A stretch of DNA of 64,000 nt from Anaerolineae bacterium (GCA_020848035.1 JADLAX010000052.1:62001-126000); one strand, 5' to 3'; counted from the first letter of the stretch, positions 25,202 to 34,096 are shown. A program made the numbers and translations. The notes: generated by a model not told the origin, from the sequence alone.

Positions 25202-26590
25202 ATGACAAACGATCCGCAAACAAACCCGCCTGAAAATAGTTCCCGCGCCGCGTGGCGTGATTCGCTGTCGAATCCGGCCGTGCTGGTGGCTGGGGGCATT
25301 GCCGTGGTGGCGCTGCTGGCGGTGATTGTTTTGTCGGTGATTTTGATTCGCAGCGGGCAGGAAGACGATGGGGTGGATACCACCGCAGCTGGAACGCCTA
25401 CCCCTTTTGGCAGTGCAGAGGGTGGTTTTGCTGGCGAGCCGCTGGTGGTGGGCATGAGCGACTCCGACACCATCTCGGTGACGCTGGATTCGCCCGTCAC
25501 GCTCAGCCTGCCGGGGCAGCAGTTTAACGTGCAGACGCAGGTAATTGGTGCAGACGGCACCTGGACCCCGGCGGTGGATGAGGCGGGTACGGCCGTTTGG
25601 ATTTACGGCACCATCGTCAACTACGTGGTGGGCCTGCCCGACTCCGATGAAAACCGGGCCTTGCTCGATGGCCTGGCCCCCGGCGATGAAATGACGCTGG
25701 CCACACGCGGCGGCACACGCTACACCTTCTCGTTCAACAGCCGCACCACCGTGCCCGTGACCGATCGCAACGTGTTTGCCCAGAATACGCCGGGCATCAC
25801 CCTGGTTTTGTTGGGGTCTGAAGGTACGGAGCGATTGGTGGTTAACGGCCGTTACATCGTCTCTGAAGCAGACAGCCAGACAGTCAACGTGGTGGGCCTG
25901 GGTGAAACGGCGCAGCTAGAAAATGTGCAGCTCACCGTGAACAGCACCACCTACATCGCCGACCGGGCCGAAATTCCGCCTGGCTTTGCCCTGTTTGTGG
26001 TCGATTACCAGATTCAAAATGTGGGGCTGACGGCACTCGACAGCGGCAGTTTGCAGCTGGGTTTGGTGGATAACCTGGGCAACCAGTACGTACTCAATCC
26101 ATTGGCCACGACGCTGGGCAACTTCCCGCCGCTGACTGGCTTTTTGAACGCCAATCAGGTCACCCAGGCCAGCGCGGGTTACCAGATTCCGTTGGGGCTG
26201 CAAAGCGATACGTTGAGCTGGGTAGTAACCAATTCGAGTTCCGGCGCCCAGGTGTACGTCACGCTGCCCTTCACCGGCGGCGCTTCGGCGGCGGCGGGTT
26301 CCTCGATTACCCTGGCGCGGGTGGACATTTCTACCGATCTAACCGGCTTAAACTTGGGGGGACAGGTTACCAATTTGGGGACGCAGCCGATTGTGATTAC
26401 TGAGTCGGATGTGGCTCTGCAAACACAGGATGGCTCAATCTACCTGCTGCTCTCCACCAATCCGCCGTTTCCCTGGACGGTGCCACCGGGGCAAACGCTG
26501 CAATTTTTCCTCACCTACCAGCGGCCGCCGACGGACACGGCCGTTTTCCGCGTCCTCAACCAGGGCTTCCAGCTAACCAGCCTGCGTTAG
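25202..26590 (+). CDS. Membrane protein with degenerate sortase-like domain
   Basis: 462 residues. A cytosolic N-terminus, one membrane helix at 25-49 and an exported remainder. Residues 85-220 follow the strand order of a sortase fold: WTPAVDEAGTAVWIYGTIVN, then LLDGLAPGDEMTLATRGGTRYTFSF, then GITLVLLGSEGTERLVVNGR. In true sortases the strand at 200-206 ends in a catalytic Cys and the VWIYG strand region carries a His; here the expected Cys position reads Leu-Leu-Gly and no His is present. So it looks catalytically dead. Residues 225-460 form two further beta-rich domains (DUF4352-like in parts). The Calx-beta gene is directly upstream; the pair may form a surface complex. The sortase relation is my inference from pattern. 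Confidence 0.55.
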   Translation: MTNDPQTNPPENSSRAAWRDSLSNPAVLVAGGIAVVALLAVIVLSVILIRSGQEDDGVDTTAAGTPTPFGSAEGGFAGEPLVVGMSDSDTISVTLDSPVTLSLPGQQFNVQTQVIGADGTWTPAVDEAGTAVWIYGTIVNYVVGLPDSDENRALLDGLAPGDEMTLATRGGTRYTFSFNSRTTVPVTDRNVFAQNTPGITLVLLGSEGTERLVVNGRYIVSEADSQTVNVVGLGETAQLENVQLTVNSTTYIADRAEIPPGFALFVVDYQIQNVGLTALDSGSLQLGLVDNLGNQYVLNPLATTLGNFPPLTGFLNANQVTQASAGYQIPLGLQSDTLSWVVTNSSSGAQVYVTLPFTGGASAAAGSSITLARVDISTDLTGLNLGGQVTNLGTQPIVITESDVALQTQDGSIYLLLSTNPPFPWTVPPGQTLQFFLTYQRPPTDTAVFRVLNQGFQLTSLR

Positions 26591-27084
26591 TGCTTCCCAT
26601 TTCCATTCCCGTTGACGATGAACTCCATTGACGATTTTGGCCGCGCCCCCCGGCTGGTGTAATACAGCGCCAGGCCAATGACGATGGTCAGCACGGCCAG
26701 CGCCAACCCCCCAAGCTGAAGTGGGCCGACAAACGGCCGTTCAAACTGTGGCTGTACGTGGGTGCCAATGCGGATCAGGTCAGACAGGCCGGTGACGTAG
26801 GCAAACACCAGGCCGGTGGCCGCCAACCGCACGCCAATATCGGCCTGCAGCGAGCGCGGCATTTCCTGGCGCTGGGCATTGATGAGCAAAAACAGCGAAA
26901 GCGTGAGAGCTGTGAGTCCTACCAGCAGGGGCAGCATCTGCACCACGCCAAAACCCGGCGTAATGTCCAGGCCGAAAAAGTCTGCGCCCAGCGATATGAC
27001 GATTAAGACGAGGCCAACGACAAATAGGGTCCAGGTGACAGAGCGCCGCACTTTGGCCGCCCTGTCGATTTTTGCACTACTCAT
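26587..27084 (-). CDS. Four-helix membrane protein of unknown function
   Basis: 165 residues from the ATG at 27084, preceded by GGAGATAACA. Hydrophobic segments at about 14-36, 44-67, 84-104 and 122-144, and a C-terminal tail with NGNGNGK. No recognised family. The frame upstream to 27135 has no ribosome site and is rejected. The stop overlaps the end of the convergent sortase-like gene by three bases. Confidence 0.6.
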   Translation of the reverse strand: MSSAKIDRAAKVRRSVTWTLFVVGLVLIVISLGADFFGLDITPGFGVVQMLPLLVGLTALTLSLFLLINAQRQEMPRSLQADIGVRLAATGLVFAYVTGLSDLIRIGTHVQPQFERPFVGPLQLGGLALAVLTIVIGLALYYTSRGARPKSSMEFIVNGNGNGKH

Positions 27085-27166
27085 TGTTATCTCCATCTTC
27101 CCAAATGCAGATTGCCGATAAACAGAAAACGCCACGTAACAAACGCGGCGTTTCTCTCGTTTCCTC

Positions 27167-27243
27167 TGGTCGGGGCAGCGGGATTCGAACCCACGACCTC
27201 TTCAACCCCATTGAAGCGCGCTACCAAGCTGCGCCATGCCCCG
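27167..27243 (-). tRNA. tRNA-Pro, anticodon GGG
   Basis: Read on the minus strand: acceptor CGGGGCA/TGCCCCG, D-arm GCGCAGCTTGGTAGCGC, anticodon stem CTTCA/TGAAG with loop ATGGGGT (anticodon GGG), T-arm GTGGGTTCGAATCCCGC. CCA is encoded at 27167-27169 (minus strand). All features fit proline. Confidence 0.96.
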
Positions 27244-27254
27244 ACGGCCCCGGC

Positions 27255-27283
27255 ATTATAGCAAAACGGCAGGGGGCAAGCAA
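27255..27283 (-). promoter_or_regulatory. Promoter of tRNA-Pro
   Basis: On the minus strand, TTGCTT (27283-27278), a 17-base spacer and a perfect TATAAT (27260-27255). The tRNA begins 12 bases after the -10 box. Confidence 0.85.
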
Positions 27284-27420
27284 ATAAAGATTTGCCACAA
27301 TCGGTTTGCACACCTTCCGGCTTGCCAATACACTTTTGCCAGGAACGGATCAAAAATCTGCCGGGGTAAACGTCTAATGATTTGACAGGGAGCTGGCCGT
27401 TTGGCCAAAAGGAAGGCGAG

Positions 27421-27954
27421 ATGAGAACGGTTGTGGTTGTCTGTTTGGTACTCTTGTTGGCAGCGGCGTGTGGCGCAGAAACGCCTGTGGGGGATACGGC
27501 CGTACCCCCCCTCTCTGAACGGGATATGACGGTGAGCGCCCTCACCACCGCCATTGCTGCCAGCGCGCAGCCACCTTTTGACCCAACAGCGCTGCGGGAA
27601 AATCTGGCAACGGCCGTTGCCCTCTGGAACGACCAGGCAATCGCCAATTACCAGGTGACCATCAACCACCGCCAGCCCACCTGGGATACGCAGTACATCA
27701 CCATCACCGTAGAAAATGGTGTGGTGGTAGACACCAGCCAGACCTGTTTTCCGGCACAGAACTGCATCCTGCGCGAGGTCGATCCGCAGACGATGACCAT
27801 TGAGGCGCTGTTTGAAACGGCCGATTTTGTCCTGGGCCTCAATGACCCGGAAACCGAAATGACCTTCAACAAGACCTACGGCTACCCCAACGCCGTCATC
27901 TACGAAGATGCCAGTTGGGTGGTGAATGAATTTAAACCGCTCGAAGATGAATGA
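27421..27954 (+). CDS. DUF6174 lipoprotein
   Basis: 177 residues from the MRTVVVV Met, with AAGGAAGG ahead. The signal peptide ends in LLLAAAC with Cys17. The rest has the DUF6174 layout: WNDQAIANYQVTI, then ITVENGVVVD, then TMTIEALFETADF, a gap, FNKTYGYPNAVIYEDAS and VVNEF near the end. The family has no known activity. It lies about 100 bases before the peptide ABC permease gene, but it has no solute-binding protein fold. A CCCTCACCCC half element separates it from the transporter genes. Confidence 0.78.
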   Translation: MRTVVVVCLVLLLAAACGAETPVGDTAVPPLSERDMTVSALTTAIAASAQPPFDPTALRENLATAVALWNDQAIANYQVTINHRQPTWDTQYITITVENGVVVDTSQTCFPAQNCILREVDPQTMTIEALFETADFVLGLNDPETEMTFNKTYGYPNAVIYEDASWVVNEFKPLEDE

Positions 27955-27977
27955 CCCGGTAGTTTCAATCATGTCAT

Positions 27978-28028
27978 TACCCTCACCCCAGCCCTTTTCC
28001 TAACAGGGAGAGGGCTGGGGTGAGGGTT
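27978..28028. repeat. CCCTCACCCC element, half copy
   Basis: TACCCTCACCCCAGCCC is mirrored by GGGCTGGGGTGAGGGTTA across a TTTTCCTAACAGGGAGA loop, about 17 bp of stem. It corresponds to one end of the elements at 19036-19120 and 32389-32472. It may also serve as terminator for the DUF6174 gene. Confidence 0.8.
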
Positions 28029-28050
28029 AAATAGCCGACGGAGCAACCAC

Positions 28051-28995
28051 GTGGCCCGCTTAGTTACCCGCAAGTTACTGTTGATGTTGATCTTTTTGCC
28101 CCTGCTCAACCTGGTAGGCTACACCTACGCCCAGGTACATCCCCGGCTGTTCACCTCGGCGTTGGGCAATGCCGTGACGGCCACCTTTGAGCCATACCCG
28201 GCTTACCTGCGCGGCGTGCTGGCCGGAAACCTGGGCCGGGTAGACCGGGTGCCGGTCGCCGAGATTTTGTCTGGGCCGGTGCAGAACAGCCTGGTTTTGG
28301 TGGGTTTTGCCCTGCTGACAGCAATTGTGCTGGGCCTGCTGCTGGGCCTCATTTCCGTTTCGCCCCGCTCCAAACGGATGAGCACATCTGGCCTGTTTGT
28401 GCTGGCGGCCGGTTCGTCTATGCCCGGCTTTTTGCTGGGCGGTGTGCTGCTGTCTATCATGGTCTACCTGCTCTTTTTTACCGACGCCAAACGGACCTTT
28501 TTGCCCATCAGCGGTTATGGGCTGGATGAGCACCTGATTTTGCCGGTGCTGGTGCTGGCCATCCAGCCGACGCTGCACCTGGCCAAAGTGGTAGCGGGCT
28601 TGCTGGAAAATGAGCTGCAAAAAGATTACATCCAGGTGGCGCGCAGTAAGGGGCTGAGCTGGCCGCAGCTGCTCTGGTCCCACGCCCTGCCCAACATGAT
28701 GTCGCCCATCCTGGTGACCATTGGTGAATCGGTGCGGCTGATGGTGGGGGCGCTGGTGATCATTGAGGCGGTGTTTATCTGGCCAGGCATCGGCCGTATC
28801 TTTTTGTTTACCATCGGCTTGCGCCTGGATGCCCGACCGCCCGGCGTTTACTTTGGCAATCCGCCGCTGCTGGCGGCCATTGCTGTGGTGTTGGGGGCCA
28901 TTCTGCTGCTGGCCGACTTGCTGTTTAGCGTGCTGGCCTACTCGTTCGACCCGCGCCTGAGCCAGACGGAAGATGAAATCTTGGCCACGAATTAA
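28051..28995 (+). CDS. Peptide/nickel-type ABC transporter permease (DppB-like)
   Basis: 314 residues from a GTG start with GGAGC before it. Membrane segments at about 8-26, 82-105, 112-138, 155-172, 218-245 and 272-298. The cytoplasmic loop ENELQKDYIQVARSKGLSWPQ (about 188-208) is the EAA-type coupling motif of BPD_transp_1 permeases of the DppB/OppB class. With the next three genes it forms a peptide-type importer. No substrate-binding protein is adjacent, so it may use one encoded elsewhere. A 298-base gap packed with hairpins separates it from the second permease. Confidence 0.9.
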   Translation: MARLVTRKLLLMLIFLPLLNLVGYTYAQVHPRLFTSALGNAVTATFEPYPAYLRGVLAGNLGRVDRVPVAEILSGPVQNSLVLVGFALLTAIVLGLLLGLISVSPRSKRMSTSGLFVLAAGSSMPGFLLGGVLLSIMVYLLFFTDAKRTFLPISGYGLDEHLILPVLVLAIQPTLHLAKVVAGLLENELQKDYIQVARSKGLSWPQLLWSHALPNMMSPILVTIGESVRLMVGALVIIEAVFIWPGIGRIFLFTIGLRLDARPPGVYFGNPPLLAAIAVVLGAILLLADLLFSVLAYSFDPRLSQTEDEILATN

Positions 28996-29016
28996 CAGTA
29001 ACCGTTCAGTTAGCAT

Positions 29017-29153
29017 CCCGCACGAGGGCGCTTCGCGCCCCGTGCGGGGAAGAAGTTTGGGTTTTTTCACTTTTGGGGGTCATTTTGACCCCCAAAAGTG
29101 AAAAAACCCCCTAATTTTTGGCCGCGCCAGGCGCGAAGCGCCGAGGCGCGGCC
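29017..29153. repeat. Three hairpins in the dppB-dppC gap, including a 24-bp perfect stem
   Basis: CCCGCACG...CGTGCGGG at 29017-29048, with an inner GGGCGC..GCGCCC stem. At 29059-29082 and 29086-29109 there is a perfect 24-bp inverted repeat with a three-base loop; its arms carry TTCACTTTTGGGGGTCA. GGCCGCGCC and GGCGCGGCC close a third hairpin at 29120-29153. After it lies a stretch resembling the CACGAATTAA..AAAATCTGTG element also seen near 41.2 kb. The rest of the gap 28996-29293 holds no gene. The block looks inserted in an operon. Confidence 0.9.
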
Positions 29154-29293
29154 CATGTTCTACAGAGAACTGAACGCTTACAATTAACACGAATTAAGCG
29201 ATGTTTTCCGTGAAAATCTGTGCTAATCAGTGGCAAAATCTGCTATGAACCAATATTTTCGACAAGCTGCTCGCAAGGACTAACAGGAACTCA

Positions 29294-30283
29294 ATGCCAA
29301 AAATTGCCAATCGAAACATTCCCTTGTGGGTCGGGCTGGTCCTGGCGGCGCTCTTTTTGCTGGTGGCCCTCTTTGGCCCCAGCCTGGCCACTTACGACCC
29401 GATGCGCGTCTTTAACGAGCTGATCGAGGTAGATGGTCAGCAGCGTTACCCCAGCCGCAACCCCGTGCCGCCGCTGGCCGCCCCCGAATTCCCTCTGGGC
29501 ACCGACAACGCCGGGCGCGATCTGCTTACCCGGCTGCTGTTTGCCGTGCGGCCCACGCTCATTTTGTGTTTTGTCATTGCTGCCCTGCGCATAATCATCG
29601 GGGTGTTGCTGGGATTGGTGGCGGGCTGGTTTGGCGGGCTGGCCGAGCGGATCATTGATGTGCTCACCGGGGCCAGTCTGGCCATCCCCATCCTGATTTT
29701 TGCCCTGGCGGTCATCTCGTTTTTGGGTGAGCCCAGCTTGTGGACCTTTATCGTGGCGCTGGTGGCGACGGGGTGGGCCAATACGGCCGTCTTCGTCAAA
29801 AACACCACGCTGGTGACCAAACAGTTGCCCTACATTGAAGGGGCACGAGCAGTGGGGGTACGGCCGTTTGGTATCCTGCGCCGCTACATCATGCCCCAAC
29901 TCTGGCCCACCCTGCCGGCCCAAATCGCCTTCGAGCTCAGCGCCAGCCTGCTGGTGGTGGCCGAGCTCGGCTTTCTGGGCCTGTTCATCGGCGAGGCGTT
30001 TGTGCGCCTCTCTGAAGACCCCAACAGCGGGGGCACCATCCCCGTCGGCCTGACGGCCAGCTTCCCGGAACTGGCCCAAATGCTGTCCGATTTCTGGTCC
30101 AAGATGATCATCTCCCCCTGGGAAATTGCTATCGTGGGCTTTGTGATTTTCCTGCAAATTTTTGCCTTCAACATGCTGGGTGAAGGGCTGCGCCGCCAGA
30201 TGGACGTGACCCGCCCGCGCCGCGCCTGGTGGCGTCGCCGCCAGCCGGAGTTGGTGACGTCGCAGCCGGTGAAGGCCGTTTAA
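29294..30283 (+). CDS. Peptide/nickel-type ABC transporter permease (DppC-like)
   Basis: 329 residues; AGGAACTCA before the ATG. Membrane segments at about 12-34, 92-116, 128-150, 155-172, 210-228 and 275-298. The coupling loop TKQLPYIEGARAVGVRPFGIL is at about 175-195, matching the EGARAxG pattern of DppC/OppC permeases. It pairs with the permease upstream. A 76-base gap made of heptamer inverted repeats leads to the first ATPase gene. Confidence 0.9.
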   Translation: MPKIANRNIPLWVGLVLAALFLLVALFGPSLATYDPMRVFNELIEVDGQQRYPSRNPVPPLAAPEFPLGTDNAGRDLLTRLLFAVRPTLILCFVIAALRIIIGVLLGLVAGWFGGLAERIIDVLTGASLAIPILIFALAVISFLGEPSLWTFIVALVATGWANTAVFVKNTTLVTKQLPYIEGARAVGVRPFGILRRYIMPQLWPTLPAQIAFELSASLLVVAELGFLGLFIGEAFVRLSEDPNSGGTIPVGLTASFPELAQMLSDFWSKMIISPWEIAIVGFVIFLQIFAFNMLGEGLRRQMDVTRPRRAWWRRRQPELVTSQPVKAV

Positions 30284-30286
30284 GGA

Positions 30287-30351
30287 GTAAAAAGTGAAAA
30301 GTGATAAGTGAAAAGTGACCACTTTTCACTTATCACTTTTTACTTTTCACT
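30287..30351. repeat. Heptamer inverted repeat in the dppC-dppD gap
   Basis: Four heptamers on the left (GTAAAAA, GTGAAAA, GTGATAA, GTGAAAA) are mirrored by four on the right in reversed form (TTTTCAC, TTATCAC, TTTTTAC, TTTTCAC), with GTGACCA between. The arms form about 27 paired bases. It fills the gap and ends nine bases before the ATPase start, which could affect its translation. Confidence 0.9.
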
Positions 30352-30359
30352 AAAGAACT

Positions 30360-31376
30360 ATGACCACACTACTCGAAGTAAAAAACCTGGTGACCCGTTT
30401 TTACGTTCCCGATGGCGTGGTGCACGCCGTGAACGGTATTTCGTACACGCTGGACAAAGGCGAATCGCTGGCCCTGGTGGGCGAAAGCGGCTGCGGCAAG
30501 TCGGTGAGTGCGTTGTCTTTGCTGGGGCTGGTGCCCTCGCCGCCGGGGGTGGTGGAGCAGGGCGAAGTGCTGTTCCAGGGCGTTGATTTGCTCCAGCAGA
30601 GCGAGCGGCAGCTGCGCCACGTGCGCGGTGGCGAAATTGGCATGGTGTTTCAAGACCCGATGACCTCGCTCAATCCGGTGCTGACGGTGGGCAAGCAGCT
30701 GGTGGAAGGCATTCGCCTGCATGTGGGGGTGGCAACGGCCGTTGCCCAAACCCGCGCCGCTGAACTGCTCAACCTGGTCGGCATCCCCGATGCGGCCAAC
30801 CGCCTGCACGATTACCCGCACCAATTCTCTGGCGGGCAGCGCCAGCGCATCCTGATCGCCATGGCCCTGGCCTGCGACCCGGCCCTGCTCATCGCCGATG
30901 AGCCGACGACGGCGCTGGATGTGACCATCCAGGCACAAATCATCAGCCTGGTGAAGCAGCTCAAGGAAAAGCTGGGCATGTCGGTTATCTGGATTACGCA
31001 CGATCTCGGCGTGGTGGCCAGCCTGGTGGACAAGGTGGCCGTGATGTACGCCGGGTTTATTGTGGAAATGGCTCGCGTGGCCGATTTGTACGGCGAAACC
31101 AGCCATCCCTACACGTTGGGGCTGCTGGAGTCGCTGCCCAAGGTGGATGCCAAAGAGCGCCAGCGGCTAATTCCCATCGAGGGCACACCGCCCGATTTGC
31201 GCGAAGCGCCAGATCACTGCCCCTTTGCGCCGCGCTGCCGTTTTGCCATTGCCCACTGCTGGCAAGAGAACCCGCCGCTGGAGCCCATCGGGCCGGGGCA
31301 TTCGGTGGCCTGCTGGCGCTGGGACGTGGTGCAAAAAGCGGCCGTTCACGGTGCCATGACGGAGGTGGCCACATGA
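30360..31376 (+). CDS. Peptide ABC transporter ATPase (DppD/OppD-like)
   Basis: 338 residues. Walker A GESGCGKS at 41-48, signature SGGQRQR near 158-164, Walker [13 protein letters not shown] near 176-187, switch His in WITHDLG. The C-terminal oligopeptide-transporter extension has the Cys-rich loop [15 protein letters not shown], typical of OppD/DppD (iron-sulfur ligand candidates). It powers import with the partner ATPase. Its last four bases overlap the next start (ATGA), so translation is coupled. Confidence 0.92.
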   Translation: MTTLLEVKNLVTRFYVPDGVVHAVNGISYTLDKGESLALVGESGCGKSVSALSLLGLVPSPPGVVEQGEVLFQGVDLLQQSERQLRHVRGGEIGMVFQDPMTSLNPVLTVGKQLVEGIRLHVGVATAVAQTRAAELLNLVGIPDAANRLHDYPHQFSGGQRQRILIAMALACDPALLIADEPTTALDVTIQAQIISLVKQLKEKLGMSVIWITHDLGVVASLVDKVAVMYAGFIVEMARVADLYGETSHPYTLGLLESLPKVDAKERQRLIPIEGTPPDLREAPDHCPFAPRCRFAIAHCWQENPPLEPIGPGHSVACWRWDVVQKAAVHGAMTEVAT

Positions 31377-32461
31377 CGGAAACAACTGCCACACATGACC
31401 AGAGCGATGTGCTGGTTCGGGTTGAAGGGCTCAAAAAATATTTCCCCATCCGGCGCGGCTGGCGCAGGCAGGCGGTGGGCGCGGTGCAGGCGGTTGATGG
31501 CCTCGACTTTGAGATTTATCGCGGGGAGACGCTGGGGCTGGTGGGGGAAAGCGGCTGTGGCAAATCGACGACGGGGCGATTGCTGTTGCAGCTGTTACGG
31601 CCGTCTGCCGGGCGGGTGATCATAGACAACCGCGATTTGACCTCGCTGTCGGCCGAGGAGCTGCGCGCCAGCCGCCGTCACATGCAGATGATCTTCCAGG
31701 ACCCGTACGTCTCGCTCAATCCGCGCATGACGGTGGGCGAAATCATCGAGGAGCCGCTGCGGGTGCACAACGTGGGCGTCGGCCCCGAGACGCGCCGCCA
31801 GCGGGTGCAGGAGCTGCTGGCGCGGGTGGGGCTTAATCCGCACTACACCCAGCGCTATCCGCACGAATTTTCTGGTGGGCAGCGGCAGCGCATTGGCATT
31901 GCCCGCGCCCTGGCCACCAATCCCGGCTTCATCGTGGCCGACGAGCCGATTTCGGCGCTGGACGTGTCGATTCAGGCGCAGGTGATCAACTTGCTGGACG
32001 ATTTGAAGCAGGAATTGGGGCTGACCTATCTTTTTATTGCCCACGACCTGGCGGTGGTGCGCTACCTGAGCGACCGGGTGGCGGTGATGTACCTGGGGCG
32101 CATTGTGGAATTGGGCGAGCGGGATGAGGTGTTTGAACGGCCGTTACACCCCTACACCCAGGGTCTGCTGTCCGCCATTCCCATCCCCGATCCGATCAAA
32201 GAGGCGAAGCGAGAGCGCATCATCTTACAGGGGGACGTGCCCAACCCGGCGCGGCCACCGGCGGGCTGCCGCTTCCATCCGCGCTGTCCCTTTGCCACGG
32301 AGATTTGCCATACGGAAGACCCGGCCCTGCGCAACCTGGGCACGGCCGAAAAGCCGCACCAGGTGGCCTGCCATCATGCGGAAGTTATCACCCTCACCCC
32401 AACCCTCTCCCTGGAAGGGAGAGGGAGCCAGATTCCCGCCCCCTCTCAGGGGGAGGGTTAG
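31373..32461 (+). CDS. Peptide ABC transporter ATPase (DppF/OppF-like) with repeat-derived tail
   Basis: 362 residues. Walker [10 protein letters not shown] at 58-66, signature SGGQRQR, Walker [13 protein letters not shown], and the Cys-rich C-terminal loop with [14 protein letters not shown]. The normal domain ends at about residue 340 (VACHHAEV). The remaining 22 residues, [20 protein letters not shown] and the final EG, are the direct translation of a CCCTCACCCC palindromic element (32389-32472), which also supplies the TAG stop. The tail is probably dispensable and not conserved in related species. Confidence 0.92.
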   Translation: MTETTATHDQSDVLVRVEGLKKYFPIRRGWRRQAVGAVQAVDGLDFEIYRGETLGLVGESGCGKSTTGRLLLQLLRPSAGRVIIDNRDLTSLSAEELRASRRHMQMIFQDPYVSLNPRMTVGEIIEEPLRVHNVGVGPETRRQRVQELLARVGLNPHYTQRYPHEFSGGQRQRIGIARALATNPGFIVADEPISALDVSIQAQVINLLDDLKQELGLTYLFIAHDLAVVRYLSDRVAVMYLGRIVELGERDEVFERPLHPYTQGLLSAIPIPDPIKEAKRERIILQGDVPNPARPPAGCRFHPRCPFATEICHTEDPALRNLGTAEKPHQVACHHAEVITLTPTLSLEGRGSQIPAPSQGEG

Positions 32462-32472
32462 GGAGGGGGTTA
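32389..32472. repeat. CCCTCACCCC palindromic element overlapping the end of the ATPase gene
   Basis: Full copy in the reverse orientation to that at 19036-19120; the two match over almost the whole length. It overlaps the 3' ends of two convergent genes (ATPase and CPBP protease), so insertion changed the C-terminus of at least the first. Confidence 0.9.
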
Positions 32473-33435
32473 CACGGCCGTTGCCGCCAGCAGCGTAATC
32501 AGCGCCAGGACCAGGTTGTAGCCAAAGTGGACAAAGATGGCGACCGTGGTGTTGTGCCGCTGTTTGATGTACCCCAGGATTAGCGCCAGCAGGAAGAGCA
32601 CCAGCGTGGCCGGGTTGAGCAGGCCGTACTGCACGTGCACCACGGCAAACAGCAGCGAGGTAAACCAGATGCCCAACACGGGCTGGAGCGCGCCGCGAAA
32701 CAAAATTTCTTCGCCAATGCCTGCGCCGATGGCCAGGGCCAGCCAGTGCCAGAAGCCAAACCCTTCGTACAGCCGTTCGCTGAGGGCTTCGACCTGCGCC
32801 ACTTGCTCAGGGTCGATTAGGTTCCAGGCAGCGCCGCCTAGCGCTTGCAGCAGCACCAGCAGGGCAATCCAGCCGAGCGCTTCCAGCAGCTGACGGCCGT
32901 TTACCGGCCCCAGACCCAGGCGTTGCCAAACGGCGCGCCAATCCCGCCGCATCAGCGCACCCACGCCTAAAAAAGCTATCAGCACAAAACCCGCCTGCTG
33001 CCCCAGAAACAGGGGGATGGAAACGCGGGGCAAAATTTCGGTGAAGTTTTCCAGGCCGCCAACGACCTGGAGCATGACGCTGCCCGCGAAGTAGCCGCTG
33101 AGAACCAGGGCCAGGGTGTGCAGCGGCGAATGCGGGTCGATGGGCATCCATTTCTCTAAACTGTGCCGCGTGGAGCGAAAACTGACGATGACTCCCCAAA
33201 CGGCCGTTGCCTGCAAAAATATGCCAAACGCCACCGGGCTGTCCAGCTGAATACTAACCAGGGAGCGCAGCTCGCTGGTCTGGAAAACAAACAGGACGCC
33301 CAGCAAAAACAGCGGGGCGTTCAGCCAGATGAGCAGCAGATCAAACAGCTTGATGAAGGTGTCTGAGTTCTGCTTCTTCACCACATTGGCCAACACAATC
33401 AGGCCAACCACCAGTGTGATTTCAATTATTCCCAT
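32470..33435 (-). CDS. CPBP family intramembrane glutamic endopeptidase
   Basis: 321 residues with about eight membrane segments. EEILFRG near 237-243 is the EExxxR motif carrying the catalytic glutamates, VVHVQYG follows with a conserved His, and the final HFGYNLVLAL gives the HxxxN-type motif 3. Relatives process prenylated or membrane substrates (Rce1 and bacteriocin-immunity proteins). The substrate is unknown. It follows the histidine phosphatase by six bases on the same strand. First of three CPBP genes in 7 kb. Confidence 0.88.
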   Translation of the reverse strand: MGIIEITLVVGLIVLANVVKKQNSDTFIKLFDLLLIWLNAPLFLLGVLFVFQTSELRSLVSIQLDSPVAFGIFLQATAVWGVIVSFRSTRHSLEKWMPIDPHSPLHTLALVLSGYFAGSVMLQVVGGLENFTEILPRVSIPLFLGQQAGFVLIAFLGVGALMRRDWRAVWQRLGLGPVNGRQLLEALGWIALLVLLQALGGAAWNLIDPEQVAQVEALSERLYEGFGFWHWLALAIGAGIGEEILFRGALQPVLGIWFTSLLFAVVHVQYGLLNPATLVLFLLALILGYIKQRHNTTVAIFVHFGYNLVLALITLLAATAV

Positions 33436-33441
33436 GAGCTT

Positions 33442-34047
33442 CTAAAAGGTGCGCCAGGCAGGTGGCAGATGGTCCCACAAATTGAGGTGCACCAGGTGCC
33501 AACGGCCGCGTTTCCACTCGATCAGGTTCAGGCTGGTGTTGTACAGCCAGAAAGACACCGCATCGCTGCCCGTAGCCAGCCGCAAAACGGTGGAAATCAG
33601 CCCGCCGTGGGCAATGCCCAGCACCGGCTGGCCGCTTTTTTCTGCATCTTCTACCAGGCCGTAGAGCGCCGCCTGGGCCTGCTGCTTAAAGGCGGCGTAC
33701 ACGTTGGACGGTTCATAGATGGGCATGGCCTGGTACGGCGACTCGCTAAAAGGCAGGTGCTCCGACACCAAAAAATCGGCCTCGCGCAGGTAGGCATCGG
33801 TGTTGAGGGGGCATTCCAGGGCTTGCTGGAGGGGGACGGCCGTTTCCTGGGCACGGCGTAACGGGCTGGTGCGCACACAACCAATTTCGAGCCGGGAGCC
33901 ATTGTCCAGGCGGGCGTGGGTCGAGAGCCAGGTGGCTAACAATTTGGCCTGGCGCTGTCCCAAATCTGTCAGGGGGCTGTCCCAATCGCTGTCGTCCCGC
34001 TGCACCTGCCAACGCGACTGCCCATGCCGGGCAAGGAAAATCTTCAT
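33442..34047 (-). CDS. Histidine phosphatase family protein
   Basis: 201 residues from the MKIFLARHG Met. RHG at 7-9 carries the phospho-accepting His8; TSPLRRAQETA near 68-78 is the conserved Arg segment; GIAHGG near 148-153 gives the second catalytic His. Members include phosphoglycerate-mutase-like and alpha-ribazole phosphatases; the substrate cannot be assigned. A longer frame to 34164 exists, but nothing conserved lies there. It precedes the CPBP gene closely. Confidence 0.85.
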   Translation of the reverse strand: MKIFLARHGQSRWQVQRDDSDWDSPLTDLGQRQAKLLATWLSTHARLDNGSRLEIGCVRTSPLRRAQETAVPLQQALECPLNTDAYLREADFLVSEHLPFSESPYQAMPIYEPSNVYAAFKQQAQAALYGLVEDAEKSGQPVLGIAHGGLISTVLRLATGSDAVSFWLYNTSLNLIEWKRGRWHLVHLNLWDHLPPAWRTF

Positions 34048-34096
34048 GGCCCAAGTATATGCCAACGGCACAATTCGGAAAAATTTACCAGCCAAC

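Noticed and set aside
27421-27954. Solute-binding protein for the peptide ABC operon
   Set aside because: The lipoprotein is only 177 residues and has the DUF6174 layout, not a family 5 fold.
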